A DNA stretch of 64,000 nt, taken from Mesostigma viride (taxonomy: Eukaryota; Streptophyta; Mesostigmatophyceae; Mesostigmatales; Mesostigmataceae). The stretch lies in the NCBI GenBank assembly GCA_009746045.1, contig RPFO01000175.1, forward strand, positions 6,177,666 through 6,241,665, written 5' to 3'. Shown piece after piece: positions 33,074-53,641 of this stretch; the first letter of the stretch is position 1; each line of letters begins with the position of its first letter. The notes under the pieces were generated by a model. The model did not search any database. It saw only the letters and a list, made by a program, of their open reading frames with translations, and was not told where the DNA came from. The translations under genes were made by a program, and so were the position numbers.

Positions 33074-36000
33074 ATGCATCGACCTAACAGTCGACTGAGA
33101 CACATGGTGGTGCCGGTATCTCGGGCCAGAACGACAGCTCTCAGCAGCAAGATTAGCAACACCCAACGCATGCTAGATTTCCTACGCCTCTGCGTTGCGC
33201 AAGCATCCCCGAATACCCAGAGCAGGCGGCAGGCTCGCATCCTACGCTTGCAGGACAAAATAAATGCGATGAAAAGCACTATTTCTACCGCTTCCCTTCC
33301 CCCCTCCGTTTCACCCCCACCTCCACCCCCCGCCGCACCCACCCCCATCACCCATCGTCGTCCTCCCCTGGTGGGCCAGCAGGCATCCTTGGCCCTTGCC
33401 ACTTTTAACACCCGCACATTGCTAGATGACGACCATAGCTGCCGGGTAGAGGAGCTAGTCGCATTCTGCATTGAGCATCGTGTGTCTATATTAGGCGTCC
33501 AGGAACACCGCCGCACGGTGCCACTTGGCATGGTGAGCACTGATCGCTTGGCGGGTGGCTGGCGGTTTTTCTTCGCTGGCAGCGGTACGTCTGGCCAAGG
33601 TGGTGTTGGTCTTTTGTGTTCGCCGCTGGCAGTTGCTAGCCTCAGCACGCTTAAGTTTCTAACGCCACGCCTTATGGTAGCACACTTCACCTCCGTCGAG
33701 GGGCGGTCTAAACACCACCTCACGGTGGGGGTGGGCTACGCACCCCATAGTGGTCTACCTGCGTTGGAACGCCAGAAGTTCTTCGAGGACTTGCATAGCC
33801 TTGAGGGGGCCACCCCGGCCCGCCACTTTTTGGTTATGCTGCTAGACGCCAATGCCACGCTCCCCGTGGGTACTGCTGGCAGTCGCTTTGCGCCTGCTGA
33901 CACTGCTGCTAATGACAACACTCCCCTGTTTTCTGCCTTTTTGCGGGATAGCGGGATGGTTGCTGTCAACTGCCACTTCCAACGTCCCTCCCAGGACTTG
34001 GTCACTTTTCGTGGCCCTAACGGCCGTCAGGCCTGTCTGGACTACGTGGTGGTACGGCAGCCCAGGTGTACCTCGGTTCTGGACACCCGAGTGTTTGACA
34101 CGCCCACGGTGTGCTCTGACCACCGGTTGGTGCGCGCGACCCTTCGGCTCCGGTTCCACGTCCCCGCGCGCCGCGCCCCAGTGGTCCGCCCTGACTGGTC
34201 TGCTCTACGTCCGGTCAAGGGAGATCCTGAGGACTGGACGGACGCCGAGCACGAGCGGAACTGGTGCCGACGGAAGTACCTGTCGGCACTGGACGCCCGG
34301 GCGGACGTCGACGAGCTGGACAAGGGTGCCCCCAACGCAGCCATTTTTGCGGGCTTTGCGGCCCGTGCCCCGTTGCTGGCGGCCCGGCACCTGCCGGTCA
34401 TGCCCCGCCGCCGCCCCGGCCCGCTCTACCGCCAGGACCCCAAGGTCTTGGCCGCCCGGCACCGCCTCAAGCGTAACCGGGACCCGCTGCAGAAACCATT
34501 GCTCAAGGCCGCCCTTGTGGAGGCCTACGAGCATGCTCAGGACGCGGAGGCGGCCCAGTGCATCGCGGATGCCAAGGCCTGCCAGGCTCGCAACCAGGGC
34601 AAGGACATGTGGTACCACCTCGACCGGCTCGGCGGCCGGCGGCAGCGCACCCCGGTGGAGCACACGGGGGACGGCACGGCGCCGGTAAGCCTTGACCGCT
34701 GGTTGGCCCACAATGTTTCCTTGACCGGTGGGGCTCGCGCCCCCCCCCGCCGCTTCACCCCGAGACGGCCGCCCGCCTCGGGGTCGCCGGACCCCCGCCG
34801 CCGCCAGCGCCCCCCTCCTCGGCCGCGGACTACCAAGTCCCCGCCTTGAAGGAGGGCTGCCTTGCCACCAACGACGTCGTCCACCCCTTCACTTTGGAGG
34901 AATTGGACGGCGCCCTTGCTCGCCTGCGGTACGATGCGGCGGTCGGGGCCGACCACCTTTCTGCTGAGCTGCTGAAGACCCCTGATCTGGCGGTTAGGGA
35001 TCTTCTGCTGGCGTTCTGCAACCGTGTCCTGCTCTCTGACGAGCCTCCGCCTGCTGAGTGGCAGACGGCCATCCGCGTCATGCTGTACAAGAAGGGCTCT
35101 GCTGCTGACCCCGGTAACTACCGGGGTGTCTGCCTCCAGAGCGCCGCGCTGAAGGTCTTCATGCGCATGATGCTGCACAGGCTCCGCGCCGCGCTGGACC
35201 CACACCTGGGTGAGTCTCAGATGGGTTTCCGTAGTGGTCGTAACACTGTCATGGCTGTGTTTGTCGCGCGCCGGTTGATGGAGGAGGTGCGTCGCCTTCC
35301 CCCTGACAGTTTGCCGCTGGTCCTCATTTTTGTTGACTATATCAAGGCCTTTGACACGGTCCTCTGGGAGGCTCTTTGGGCCATCCTAGCTCTGGACCGC
35401 GTGCCACCAGCGTTTATTGCTGCCATTCGCCGACTGTATGAGGGCTCACAGGCAGTAGTGCGGACTGCGGAAGGCACCACCCCACCATTCCCCCTTCACC
35501 ACGGGGTGTGGCAAGGTTGTGTCCTGTCTCCATACCTGTTCATTATTGTCGTGGACCACGTCATGCGCCAGGCACGTGCGCGCTTTACTGCTCTTAAGGG
35601 GTTCGAGCCAGGCTTGGACATCCTTAACGAGCGTGGGCACGGCGGGGTTAGCACGGGTTACCGCCTGGCTGACCTGATTTACGCGGACGACACCACCCTC
35701 ATCGCGCGCCCCGAGCACATTCAGACCTGGCTGGACTGTCTGGGCCTGGAGGCGAGGGCGGTGGGGTTGGAGATTAGTGTCAAAACTGAGGCGATGGTGA
35801 TTGGGGCCTCCAGTCGCCCACCGCTGCCGCGCCTGCTAGACGGGACGGAGGTCCCACTCCGCGACCGCTTCAAGCTGTTGGGGAGTTGGCTTCCGGACAC
35901 TGCCGACGATGTGGACACCCGCATCGGCCTTTCCTGGGCCAAGCTCCGTTCGCTCAACACCTACTGGCGCTCCAAGGGCCTGGACGAGCACCGCAAGCGC

Positions 36001-36543
36001 ATGCTCTTCAAGGTCCTCGTCCTCACGGTGCTCACGTATGGCGCCGAGGCATGGACACTCACGGCAACACTGGCAGCCAAGCTAGACGGCACGGTAACCC
36101 GGATGCTCCGACAGGTCCTGAATGTCGGGTTTTCTCAGCGTAGGTCCTTAGAGTCTTTGTATCACGGTATGCCGCGTATTTCGGACGAGATTAGACAGCG
36201 TAGGATAGCATTTGTAGGACATCTTGCTCGCACCAGCCAGGTCGACACCGCCCTTGGTCTGGCCGGTCCCCAGCGGCTCGGCCAACCGGGGCGGCACATT
36301 TTGACCTGGCCTGGCCCCAAGAACATTCCTAAAAAGGTAGGGAAACATGCCATGACCTATACCCAGATGTTGCTGGACGACCTAGTGGTCCCAGCCCAGT
36401 TTGAGTACCGCATCCACTCTCTCTCCCGTCTTTGGACTGCCATGCAGGACAAGGAGCGGTGGAAGAAGATTGTCAAGGCACACACGCCCGACCCTGTGGG
36501 CAAGCCACCTCCCCCCAAGCGGAGGAGGCGTTTTGATGAGTAG
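33074..36543 (+). CDS. LINE ORF2: endonuclease and reverse transcriptase (copy E), one-base frameshift
   Basis: The first piece (33074-34849) is an APE-type endonuclease: LATFNTRTL, VQEHRRT, LLDANATLPVG, CLDYVVV and CSDHRLVRA supply the metal and catalytic residues. The second piece (open to 36543) is the reverse transcriptase: YKKGSAADPGNYRGV, SQMGFRSGRNTV, IFVDYIKAFDTV, GVWQGCVLSPYLF and LIYADDTTLI. An RTE-type C-terminus follows (LTYGAEAWTLT, RRIAFVGHLART). The two frames meet in nine C at 34740-34748: up to the run one frame matches copies D and G, after it the next frame does (PPPPAPPSSAADY). Over about 1150 codons this is the only defect seen. Recent mutation, assembly error and programmed slippage are all possible. 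Confidence 0.85.
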
Positions 36544-36624
36544 TGTAGTTAGGCTTTTCTAGATAGAGTTAGGATAGTTCGATCACGCGGCTTCCTCCAC
36601 CCCATCCATCATGAAATATGTGCT

Positions 36625-36649
36625 ACATGACCTCCCCACGGAGGCATGT
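36625..36649 (+). promoter_or_regulatory. 3'-terminal stem-loop of LINE E
   Basis: ACATG(A)CCTCC pairs with GGAGGCATGT around a CCAC loop, immediately before TTATAATTTAA and the tail. Equivalent stems with different sequence occur at the 3' ends of the other RTE-like copies. Likely recognised by the reverse transcriptase at the start of target-primed synthesis. Confidence 0.7.
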
Positions 36650-36689
36650 TATAATTTAATTTAATTTAATTTAATGGTAAGCCTGCCAT

Positions 36690-37542
36690 GCATGCGCAGG
36701 TGGTTCATCTAGGGGCAGAGTATGTAAGTTGGGGTTTCTATAAATAGATCGCACCATCAAGCTAGATCGCTACTGGTTGTAGATCATATTTTGCTCCATG
36801 CACTGGCCAGCTAGCCAAAGTTTCAGCCGAGTGCACATCAAAGTTAAATGCACGGGCGCCCCTGCGCGCCAGTCTGAATTGTCATGCATGCAGGTTATGT
36901 ACTGCCCCCAGCTATCATAGCCTCAATATGTGCACCAACTGCGAAGGCCAGAGGATATTCATAGGTGCAGCTGGATGTGCACCAGATTGGAATGGCTGTA
37001 CAGAAGCTCTTCAACCAAGTCCCCTATGGTACTTTCCTGCTGCCGATGGTCAGGCTGCTGGATTAAATAGGAAGGCTACCACTTGCAGCTGCGCCTCCCT
37101 TGACTCAGTTACACCTGTCACATTCTGAGGTGTCAAGCAATACACAAGGCCTCATGCATGCCTTCATTGCTGATGTGCTTGATATTCTCCAGCCTGCAGA
37201 TCACCCCAGCTGAACGAGCAAGCCTCTACTTGCTCCATCCATCTCCTAAAGCCAGCCGCGCACAACTGGCTGATGTGTACATGCAGCGCTGGATACCCCG
37301 CTCTTACGCACCCTCAACATTCAAAATTCTGAGCCTCTCTCGGACATAGAAAGCAATGCGTCTGAACCGTCTTCAGAGGGATCATTGACTGCACAAAGGC
37401 GATGCCCCACACTGTCAGCCACTGATCTACTACCTGACCCCATACTGGCTGGCCCTTCAAGGACCCTGCAGGGTCATGCATGTAACAAAGCAACGCAGCC
37501 TTCTGAGATCTCTCAGCCATGGGCAAGGCCAACTGAGAGCTC
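36690..37542. other. Spacer without a recognised gene
   Basis: Mixed-composition DNA with several short open frames, none convincing. Repeated AGCTCTTC/CTCTCAGCC strings are present near 37500-37550. Confidence 0.4.
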
Positions 37543-38388
37543 TCAGCCGTGCGGGATATGCTCCACCGCAAAATGCTCCACATTCCCCCCACACCGACGC
37601 GCGGCCACGCGCTGCCGCACCATGTCATAAAACCGCTCCTCCACACGGAGCGGCGGGCTGGGGTACGCGGACGTCTTGCAGAGCACCTGGAGCGCGGTCG
37701 TGGCGTTGTAGAGCCGCGTCTGGATGTCCCTGGGCGATTGACGCGGCTTGCCAGCGAGCACCGCCTCCATGTCGGCGATCAGATCACATAGCTCCTCGGC
37801 CAGCCGCGCAGCGTGGCTCTTTGGTCCGGCCGACATGCTCCACGCGCGCGCGGCCACCTCCACCATGGAGGCGACCGTGCCCACCATGTTGTCGCGGTAG
37901 TAGGCCGGCGGCGCGTGTGTGGCGTCCATGGATGCGAATGATGAGAACCAGGAACAAGGGGACTTGGGGTATGGCTCATCACTATTATCGTTGTCCTCAC
38001 CACCGCTTCCGTCCTGCTGGTGGTCGTTGCACTCCTCGGTCCCTGCGGGGGAGGATCCCCTCTCGGCGGACCCGATTGTGAGCCGCCCAAGCTTGTCTCG
38101 GCTATTTTTAGAATCATCCCGCCGGCCGCAGGCGCGGTCGCAGGAAGCGAACGTGACTGTCTTCTCGGCGGCCTCACACTGGCCACTGCAGAGGTGGTAG
38201 CAGGTGTAATGTGCTTGGCCCACCTCCTCCTCCTGCTGCTGCTGCTGGTGCTGGTGCTGGCGCCTCTTCTCTGCCCGCTTGCGCTCCGAGAGCAGGCGCA
38301 GCTGCTCGATCAGCGATGCCTGCGTCATGTCGTCGTGGCGCGCGGTGGCTTCCGTCAGCCGCATCACGATCTCCCGGGGACTGGACAT
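37543..38388 (-). CDS. Hypothetical Gln-rich protein, single exon
   Basis: 281 codons from ATG 38388 to the stop at 37543; eight codons upstream remain open but start with TTG. The N-terminus (SPREIVMRLTEATARHDDMTQASLIEQ and on) is helical and basic. It is followed by a His/Gln run (about residues 48-57), a Cys-rich patch (about 64-90), an acidic Ser/Asp region and a helical C-terminal domain (for example RLAEELCDLIADMEAVLAGK). I do not recognise a family. Even codon use and the contrast between domains suggest a real gene, perhaps a host gene between two transposons. Function unknown. Confidence 0.6.
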   Translation of the reverse strand: MSSPREIVMRLTEATARHDDMTQASLIEQLRLLSERKRAEKRRQHQHQQQQQEEEVGQAHYTCYHLCSGQCEAAEKTVTFASCDRACGRRDDSKNSRDKLGRLTIGSAERGSSPAGTEECNDHQQDGSGGEDNDNSDEPYPKSPCSWFSSFASMDATHAPPAYYRDNMVGTVASMVEVAARAWSMSAGPKSHAARLAEELCDLIADMEAVLAGKPRQSPRDIQTRLYNATTALQVLCKTSAYPSPPLRVEERFYDMVRQRVAARRCGGNVEHFAVEHIPHG

Positions 38389-38412
38389 CGTCGCGAGCGT
38401 TGTATTCAACAA

Positions 38413-39721
38413 GCGTCACAACGCAGGCCTTCAGGGGCAAGGCTAGGGTGCAATACTTTGGTAAGGAAGGCCACCAGAATGTATGCCTGGTCCTGAGTCC
38501 AGTCCCTGGCTGAATAGGTTGAGTGTGTGGACATGGGATGAATCCAGCCGAGACAAAATGTGGGGAAAATAATGCCACTGTCAGCAAGGCAAGAGCAGGC
38601 AAGGTTGCCAGCTAGAATTGCGCCTTTGTCACAAAAAATAACGTGCGGAAAACATGTAGAACAATGTAAGAGCGGTAGCCAAAATATCTAGCTTTACCTG
38701 AAGCTTGCGCAGATTGGCCAACTCCACAGATCCCCCCTTGCTAATGAAGTGGAGCAGAAGCCCAAGCCAGCAGTCAGCACACAGGTGGCTTCATTCGTTC
38801 AGCTCTGCAGAGATAGCATCAATGCAATATCCGGCAACGGCCGAGCACAGGAAAATCTTCTTAGTGGTCTCAATAACAGCTTTGGGAGCAGATGGCCCAA
38901 CACACTCGGCCAAACTTCACGGATATAGCTTTCTCAGAAGATAGGAACCGCATTCTGACAGAGCAAAATATAAAAGACCAAATATACTACGCATTTCACA
39001 CGGAATTGCGATTGCCTTGAACGTGTGCAACAACCTGCAACTCGACGCCGTAGGCTTGACGCGGATTCAAATGATAACAGAGCGGCCTACGAATAGCCGC
39101 GCGCTTTCTCGAAAAGGGAAGACTACCTTCGAGGGAGAAAAATAGCTAGGTACTCTTTTCGCCCTTAGAGAAAGTATTCCGCGACAACCAACAAGCGATG
39201 TCGCTTCTCGGGGCACTCAATCGTAGCCAGATACCTGCCTCGCTGACCGTCAATCAGCGTCTCCACTGCCTTTTGAGTGCCTTCCTCTTCGCTTGGGTTG
39301 AGAGCTAGCGCGCTCGGCCTGAATCCTGTGCTGGCCTAATGCTAGCCATCAGCTGAAAACGGGAGGGCCTTCGTTACCGGCTCGGCGGGTCCTAGCTATC
39401 CACTGATGCCTGGCACTGATCTGTCGCGCTGTCTTCAGCACGACAAAGCGGGATTTTGAATGTCAAAAACCGGGCTACCGCCTCGGCCAATCCCCACGCC
39501 GTTGGGCCCTCCATTTCAGCTGCCTGTCCGCTGCCAGCACGTGCCATCTGTGATTCTGTGGTCTTCGCAGCCGATCGATCCCATAAAAACCCGTATTTCG
39601 CCGCCTGTCGGCCTGGGTGCACTACATCCAAAATTTAACGCCCTCGGCCACTAGGTATAGATTCTCTGCTGCCCATGTGCGGCGTGGGACACAACAACAA
39701 CAACAACAACAGCATCCAAAA
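38413..39721. other. Spacer between the Gln-rich gene and the MULE
   Basis: No supported gene. An ACAACAACAACAACAACA microsatellite lies at about 39692-39709, just outside the MULE end. Confidence 0.45.
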
Positions 39722-39731
39722 TTTAAACATC

Positions 39732-39860
39732 GAGTTTTTGTAAACATCAGACACTGATTTCTTCAGACGATGCACAAGGCTGGGCGCGGCGCAGCGTGCG
39801 CAAGGCTGGCGTGCGCAAGGCTGGGGAGTGCGCGAGGCTGGGAGTGCGCAAGGCTGGGAG
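39732..39860 (+). repeat. Left terminal inverted repeat of the MULE
   Basis: Near-identical, in inverted orientation, to about 52540-52672. Its inner part is made of 10-13 bp units GTGCGCAAGGCTG(G), which may serve as repeated transposase sites. Confidence 0.9.
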
Positions 39861-40645
39861 TGCATCGTGGCTGGGCGCGGCGCGGCAGCGTGCGCAAGGC
39901 TGGCGCGTAAAACTGCAAACGACGTAAATCGTATCGGCTGCCTTTGGACTTAGCCGAATTTCGTCGTCGATGCGAGTGGTGATGGCCGTTTAGATCTTAG
40001 TTTTTAACCCGACGGGTTTCCTTATGATGCGTTCAAAATGGCAGCTGATGGCATGATTACTTAACATGTGGCGCGCGCAAAGAGCCTGTAGTCGTGCAGT
40101 TTACCCTCAATAATCAATCAATCTGAGTCTCGAGTCCACGTTGGAGTCCACTGACCCCCCCGACTAGAATTTCCGACCCCCAATGTTGCACGCAAGCTAT
40201 GCCTGCCATGCTTTTTCTATTTCCTAACACCCACAGTTGGGGGATCATAGTCATTGACAATTTCTCCCCGTTGCTTTTTATGCTGCATATCCAACTATAT
40301 CTGAGTAAGAGGGGTCGAGCGGATGACGCCGACATGGTTTGCATATACCTTCATAGTGGCTTCAAATCGTCATATTCTTGAAGCGCGGTCAGTTCAGCCC
40401 ACAGAACCTTACGTACGTCTTACCAAGGTACATGCACGGTGGGGACGCGGTCGGCCGGTCGGGGTTTGCCTGCTTTCTTTACCCAACCAGGGACATGTTC
40501 GTGATTTTCTTGCAGCGCTGGAAGATCAGTCCCGGGAAGAACCGCCTGCGACCCCTGGACCGTTCCGTTCCAACGATACCTGTGACTCTTCAGCATCAAC
40601 GGTACGAATAGCACGAACCCGCCCACGTGCTTGGCCGCCATACCC

Positions 40646-42000
40646 GTTCCTAGTCATGCCATGCTCCTTCCTAGTCATGCCATGGTCGTTCCGAGTCATG
40701 CCATGGTCGTTCCTAGTCATGTCACTCCCGTTCCTAGTCATGCCATTAATTAATTAATTAATTAAAATGATAGCTCCGTTGGGAGCATATGTAACACATA
40801 GCCCTGAGAAAGGGCATCTATGGGTTTGTAATACAATCAGGGCTACAACCTGCAGGTGGAGGATGTACAACTGTCACCTGCTCTGGGTGCACAAGGTGCA
40901 CCTGCACCGCCATGATGGTTCATGCCTCCTTAACAAGCACAGGCACCCAGGGGGGGGCTTGAGGAGAGGGCCTAGAAGGCCTGCATGACATATGGGGTGG
41001 AGGGTATGTGGCTAGGCTATAGCTGGTGTACACATGGCATCTCAGCAGAGAGTAACTCCCTGCATAGGCATCGCATGGCTAAATTCTTAATGCATCATCC
41101 ATGGGAGGTCCCATTGTAGGCTGGGCGCGGCTAAATACTGAAAGCATCATCCATGGGGGCCATTATGGGCGCACATGCGCGTGGGCCACGTCATGCCATA
41201 CCCGTTCCTAGTCATGCCATGGCCGTTCCTAGTCATGCCATGGTCGTTCCGAGTCATGCCATACCCGTTCCTAGTCATGCCATGCCCGTTCCTAGTCATG
41301 CCATACCGTTACTAGTCATGCCATGCCCGTTCCTAGTCATGCCATACCCGTTCCTAGTCATGCCATACCCGTTCCTAGTCATGCCATACCCGTTCCTAGT
41401 CATGCCATGCCCGTTCCTAGTCATGCCATGGCCGTTCCTAGTCATGCCATGCCCGTTCCTAGTCATGCCACACCCGTTCCTAGTCATGCCATGCCCGTTC
41501 CTAGTCATGCCATACCCGTTCCTAGTCATGCCATACCCGTTCCTAGTCATGCCATACCCGTTCCTAGTCATGCTGTACACGCTCCTAGTCATGCCACACC
41601 CGTTCCTAGTCATGCCATACCCGTTCCTAGTCATGCCATGGTCGTTCCGAGTCATGCCATACCCGTTCCGAGTCATGACATACTCATTCCTAGTCATGCC
41701 ATACCCGTTCCTAGTCATGCTGTACCCGTTCCTAGTCATGCCATGGTCGTTCCGAGTCATGCCATACCCGTTCCGAGTCATGACATACTCATTCCTAGTC
41801 ATGCCATCCCGTTCCTAGTCATGTTGTACACGTTCCTAGTCATGCCACACCCGTTCCTAGTCATGCCATGCCCGTTCCTAGTCATGCCATGCTCTTTCCT
41901 AGTCATGCCATACCTGTTCCTACTTCCTAGTCATGCCATACCCGTTCCTAGTCATGCTGTACACGTTCCTAGTCATGCCATGCCCGTTCCTACTCATGTC
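40646..42000. repeat. 21-bp minisatellite, interrupted
   Basis: Units of 21 bp share CGTTCCTAGTCATGCCAT. A short block lies at 40646-40744 and a long one (roughly 38 units) at 41195-42000. Because 21 is a multiple of three and the unit has no stop in several frames, it stays open on both strands (PVPSHAI and PFLVMPY on plus, MTRNGYG on minus). I regard these frames as by-products, not genes. Confidence 0.9.
40745..41190 (-). mobile_element. LINE 3' fragment inserted in the minisatellite
   Basis: A TTAATTAATTAATT tail at 40743-40765 and the stem GCTCC/GGAGC (about 40774-40788) are the 3' end of an RTE-like LINE on the minus strand. Minisatellite units on both sides show that it entered the array. 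The 5' boundary near 41190 is approximate. Confidence 0.6.
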
Positions 42001-42494
42001 ATGGTTTTTACCTGTATGTCCTCTGCCCTTGGTGCCAGCGTTCTGTGAGCACCTCAATGTATGGTCTGTCGTGAGAACAATAATGGCAGTCTAGCCAACG
42101 TCGATACGTTCGAGTTGGGCTCATAGTTAGTTGGTTGTTGTCGACCCACACAATAGCTGTTGCTTGTGTTAATTGGGAAATGTGTTTTATTGCAGCTGAA
42201 CATGTATCAAGCTTCATTGCAATCTAGCTGTCGCGAACGATTCCTCTAAATCATCTTTAGTGGTGATAGGTACCATTCGAGTGCCAACGGTGGAGACGTA
42301 CAGGTTCTCACATAGAGGTGGGTTAACTCGTAACAGTGCTATCAATTGCGTGCGATAAGAACGTGACTGCACCACGTGAACAAGAGACAATTATCAATAT
42401 TATAATTAACAAACATCACGTGAGCATTATTAAGTTTACATCATTTGCAGGTTGTTGCTTAGCACGCTTATAGACCATGTACCCCCTCTCACGG

Positions 42495-43060
42495 ACATTT
42501 AATTAATTAATTAATACCACGTGACTGCGTGAGCAGTATCCTCATGAAGGGAATGGATGACATGCGAAAGAAACTATCTAAGCACGGGTAGCAGGATTGT
42601 GGGCCCCGCGGCCGGTGGCACTGTGCCGACCGTAGCGGGTTACCCGAGGTGCCCCTACCGGACATTAATTAATTAATTAATAGACACGTGACTGCGTCAC
42701 GTGAGCATAAGTCCTCAGTGGGAGGGGAACATGGGATGGAATGGATGGTATAAGCTATCTAGGTCCTAGTTACAGGGGTGTGGGCACCGCGGCCCGAATC
42801 GCTATGAATGCCATACTTGGTCACACGCGGAGCCCCCACAGACTTGGGGGTGGTCTCCTTCATCACTACTTGCCATCTATCCTTGCGCACCATCTGCCTT
42901 AATATTACAGACTACCGGACATGTGTTACGTGATCTCCCAACGGAGTAACGTTCAATTCAATGCAACTAATACGTTAGACAGTATAATATTATCGTGACA
43001 TGCATCACGTGAGCATAATGAATGCAATATCAAAGCGACTACCGGCGCAGGCCAGAAATC
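42495..43060. mobile_element. Nest of RTE-like LINE 3' ends
   Basis: Contains a minus-strand tail and stem at 42497-42535, a clean 246-bp copy at 42666-42911, and a plus-strand stem GTTACGTGATCTCC/GGAGTAACG followed by TTCAATTCAAT at about 42928-42968. All are too short to code. Confidence 0.7.
42666..42911 (-). mobile_element. 246-bp RTE-like LINE copy with 11-bp target duplication
   Basis: Matches the 3' end of copy G nearly base for base. Flanked by CTACCGGACAT at 42655-42665 and 42912-42922. Confidence 0.9.
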
Positions 43061-43661
43061 TGGAGAATATGTCAATATCAACAAGTACTAGGAGCATAGA
43101 GTGTACGCATTATGACTGTCCTGGTTAGCCTTGTACTCAGACCCTACGTGGATCATGCCACGACAAATGAGGGTCGTACACACAACTCTTGGTTTAGCTC
43201 CGAGACCATGCAGTCATTGGCAAACTTTGGAATTACCTCTTTCTCGATACTGTGCCAAAATTCCAAAACAAAAGAGGTGGTAGCCCAACATTGCATGTGA
43301 CGACTGAAATCACTTTTTAGGTGTTAAAATTATATGAGTAAATATTTTAATCCATTAATTCATGCTCCATGCATCACCATCCCACTAGCATTTTGTATTG
43401 AAATTCATGACTAAGGTGTAGATGAATTGGAAAACGTTGAGAGCACTGTTTATCAAACCCAAATCAATCACAATTGAATTATGAACATGTTATGTTGTCT
43501 CTTTGATGTTGCTAAAATGAAAATGCAATTATTTTATCCATGCTTTAATACAATAACAACATTTTAACTCATCCGCGGACATGGCACCACCCAAGGGCAG
43601 CTATCTCGTGACCGAGTGGTACAATGGACAAGGCTGGGATGGACTAATTGAAGGGGATGAA

Positions 43662-52335
<8,674 letters not shown>

Positions 52336-52539
52336 GATGATAGTGCCTATGAAATGAAATCGCAAGCCGCGACGTTCTTCACGAGGATTGCAGTCGGCTA
52401 GTTGCGGCCATGATCACCAGAGGTCGCATCGGCGAATTTGACCCAAGTCCTGCTTGCTCAAAATTTGGCGCCTTTTGCAAGCCACACTTTTACGTCGGTT
52501 GGAGTTTTACGCCGCACCAGTGGGTAGCTGTCAAGTCGC

Positions 52540-52672
52540 GCCGCGCCCAGCCTTGCGCACTCCCAGCCTCGCGCACTCCCCAGCCTTGCGCACGCCAGCC
52601 TTGCGCACGCTGCGCCGCGCCCAGCCTTGTGCATCGTCTGAAGAAATCAGTGTCTGATGTTTACAAAAACTC
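52540..52672 (-). repeat. Right terminal inverted repeat of the MULE
   Basis: Mirror of 39732-39860. The plus strand reads CCAGCCTTGCGCAC units and ends ACAAAAACTC at 52672, next to the TTTAAACATC duplication. Confidence 0.9.
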
Positions 52673-52682
52673 TTTAAACATC

Positions 52683-53641
52683 TGCGTAAGTGCGTATGAT
52701 CTGCCTGGCGGCTGGCGGATGCAATTCTCAGTGGTGATCTCACGTGGCAGCTTCCTGCGACGTGTAGGGCCGTACCTGTCGGTCACAAGGATTACGGCCT
52801 GCCACGTGTTAGCACACTATCTATGTACCTGGCTCCCGCCATGCCAATGATGCCATGGGAGCGTGCGACACTCGACAGGAGCTGCGACAGCCTAGATATA
52901 CGAAGGCAAAATGAAAAAAGTTAAAACGTTAGCCGCCGACAATCTGGAGCGTCCGATGATGGATCCAACGGACGCGATAAACCCGCTAAGTTAGCGGCTC
53001 GGGTCGTCCGTACAAATACTAAATCACCAAACAACCAATACAAAACAAGCAAACTACGGAAAACAAACGGCCTTCGGCCCCAACCGCATAGACGCGACGC
53101 GAGGGATTGGGGCCGTCGGATGGTGGAGGCGTTGTCCCCAACCCGAGGGGCGACGGGTTGACTGGGGTAAAGGTGGCGCAAGCCACCGGAGGTGGGCGGG
53201 GGCGGCGAAGTGCCTGTGGCGCGGTGGCGGTAGGTTAAGAGGTACCACATAAACGGGGGTGTCCGACCGTTGGTAAAATATTACACACTGCACATGACAC
53301 ACTGAACTGATCATGCTGCAACCGCAAAATGCAACCGTAAAGCAACCGCAAAAACTGCGCGGGCTGTGATTAATTGCTGCAGTTTCTTCCTCAGTATGAT
53401 GCCATACGATGTAGTACTCGAGGATCGTGCCGCCCCTTTACTGGCCATATTACACCACACACGCGAGTTTTGCCGGAGTTTCCGTGGGCAGGAACAGGGA
53501 AACATATAAATGCATGGGGTTAATTCCCCATTATGACGAGTGTGAAAATGAGGGGAATCAGGTGTTTCGTGTACCTGCCTGCTTTCCCTGGCTGATTGAT
53601 TGCCCATCCTAATTCCCGGAGCAGAGCGAAGAGTTGAAAGG
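52683..53641. other. Spacer upstream of the repeat-protein gene
   Basis: Presumably contains the promoter of the following gene; no motif can be named. Short direct repeats GCAACCGCAAAA/GCAACCGTAAA occur at 53318-53355. Confidence 0.4.

Larger units (their letters stand above)
31777..36672 (+). mobile_element. Full-length RTE-like LINE, 4896 bp (copy E)
   Basis: Bounded by the 11-bp duplication AATGGTAAGCC at 31766-31776 and 36673-36683. It holds a short 5' UTR (47 bp), ORF1, a 74-bp gap, ORF2, a 3' UTR with a terminal stem-loop and a tail of TTTAA repeats. The duplication shows that both ends are original, so this is the reference copy of the family in the window. Its only visible coding defect is a one-base shift in ORF2. 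Confidence 0.93.

Noticed and set aside
40646-42000. CRISPR-like array
   Set aside because: Units are contiguous 21-bp repeats without unique spacers, in eukaryotic DNA.
41153-42048. Long open frames of heptapeptide repeats on both strands
   Set aside because: They arise from a 21-bp minisatellite whose unit lacks stops; composition and mirror-strand openness argue against genes.
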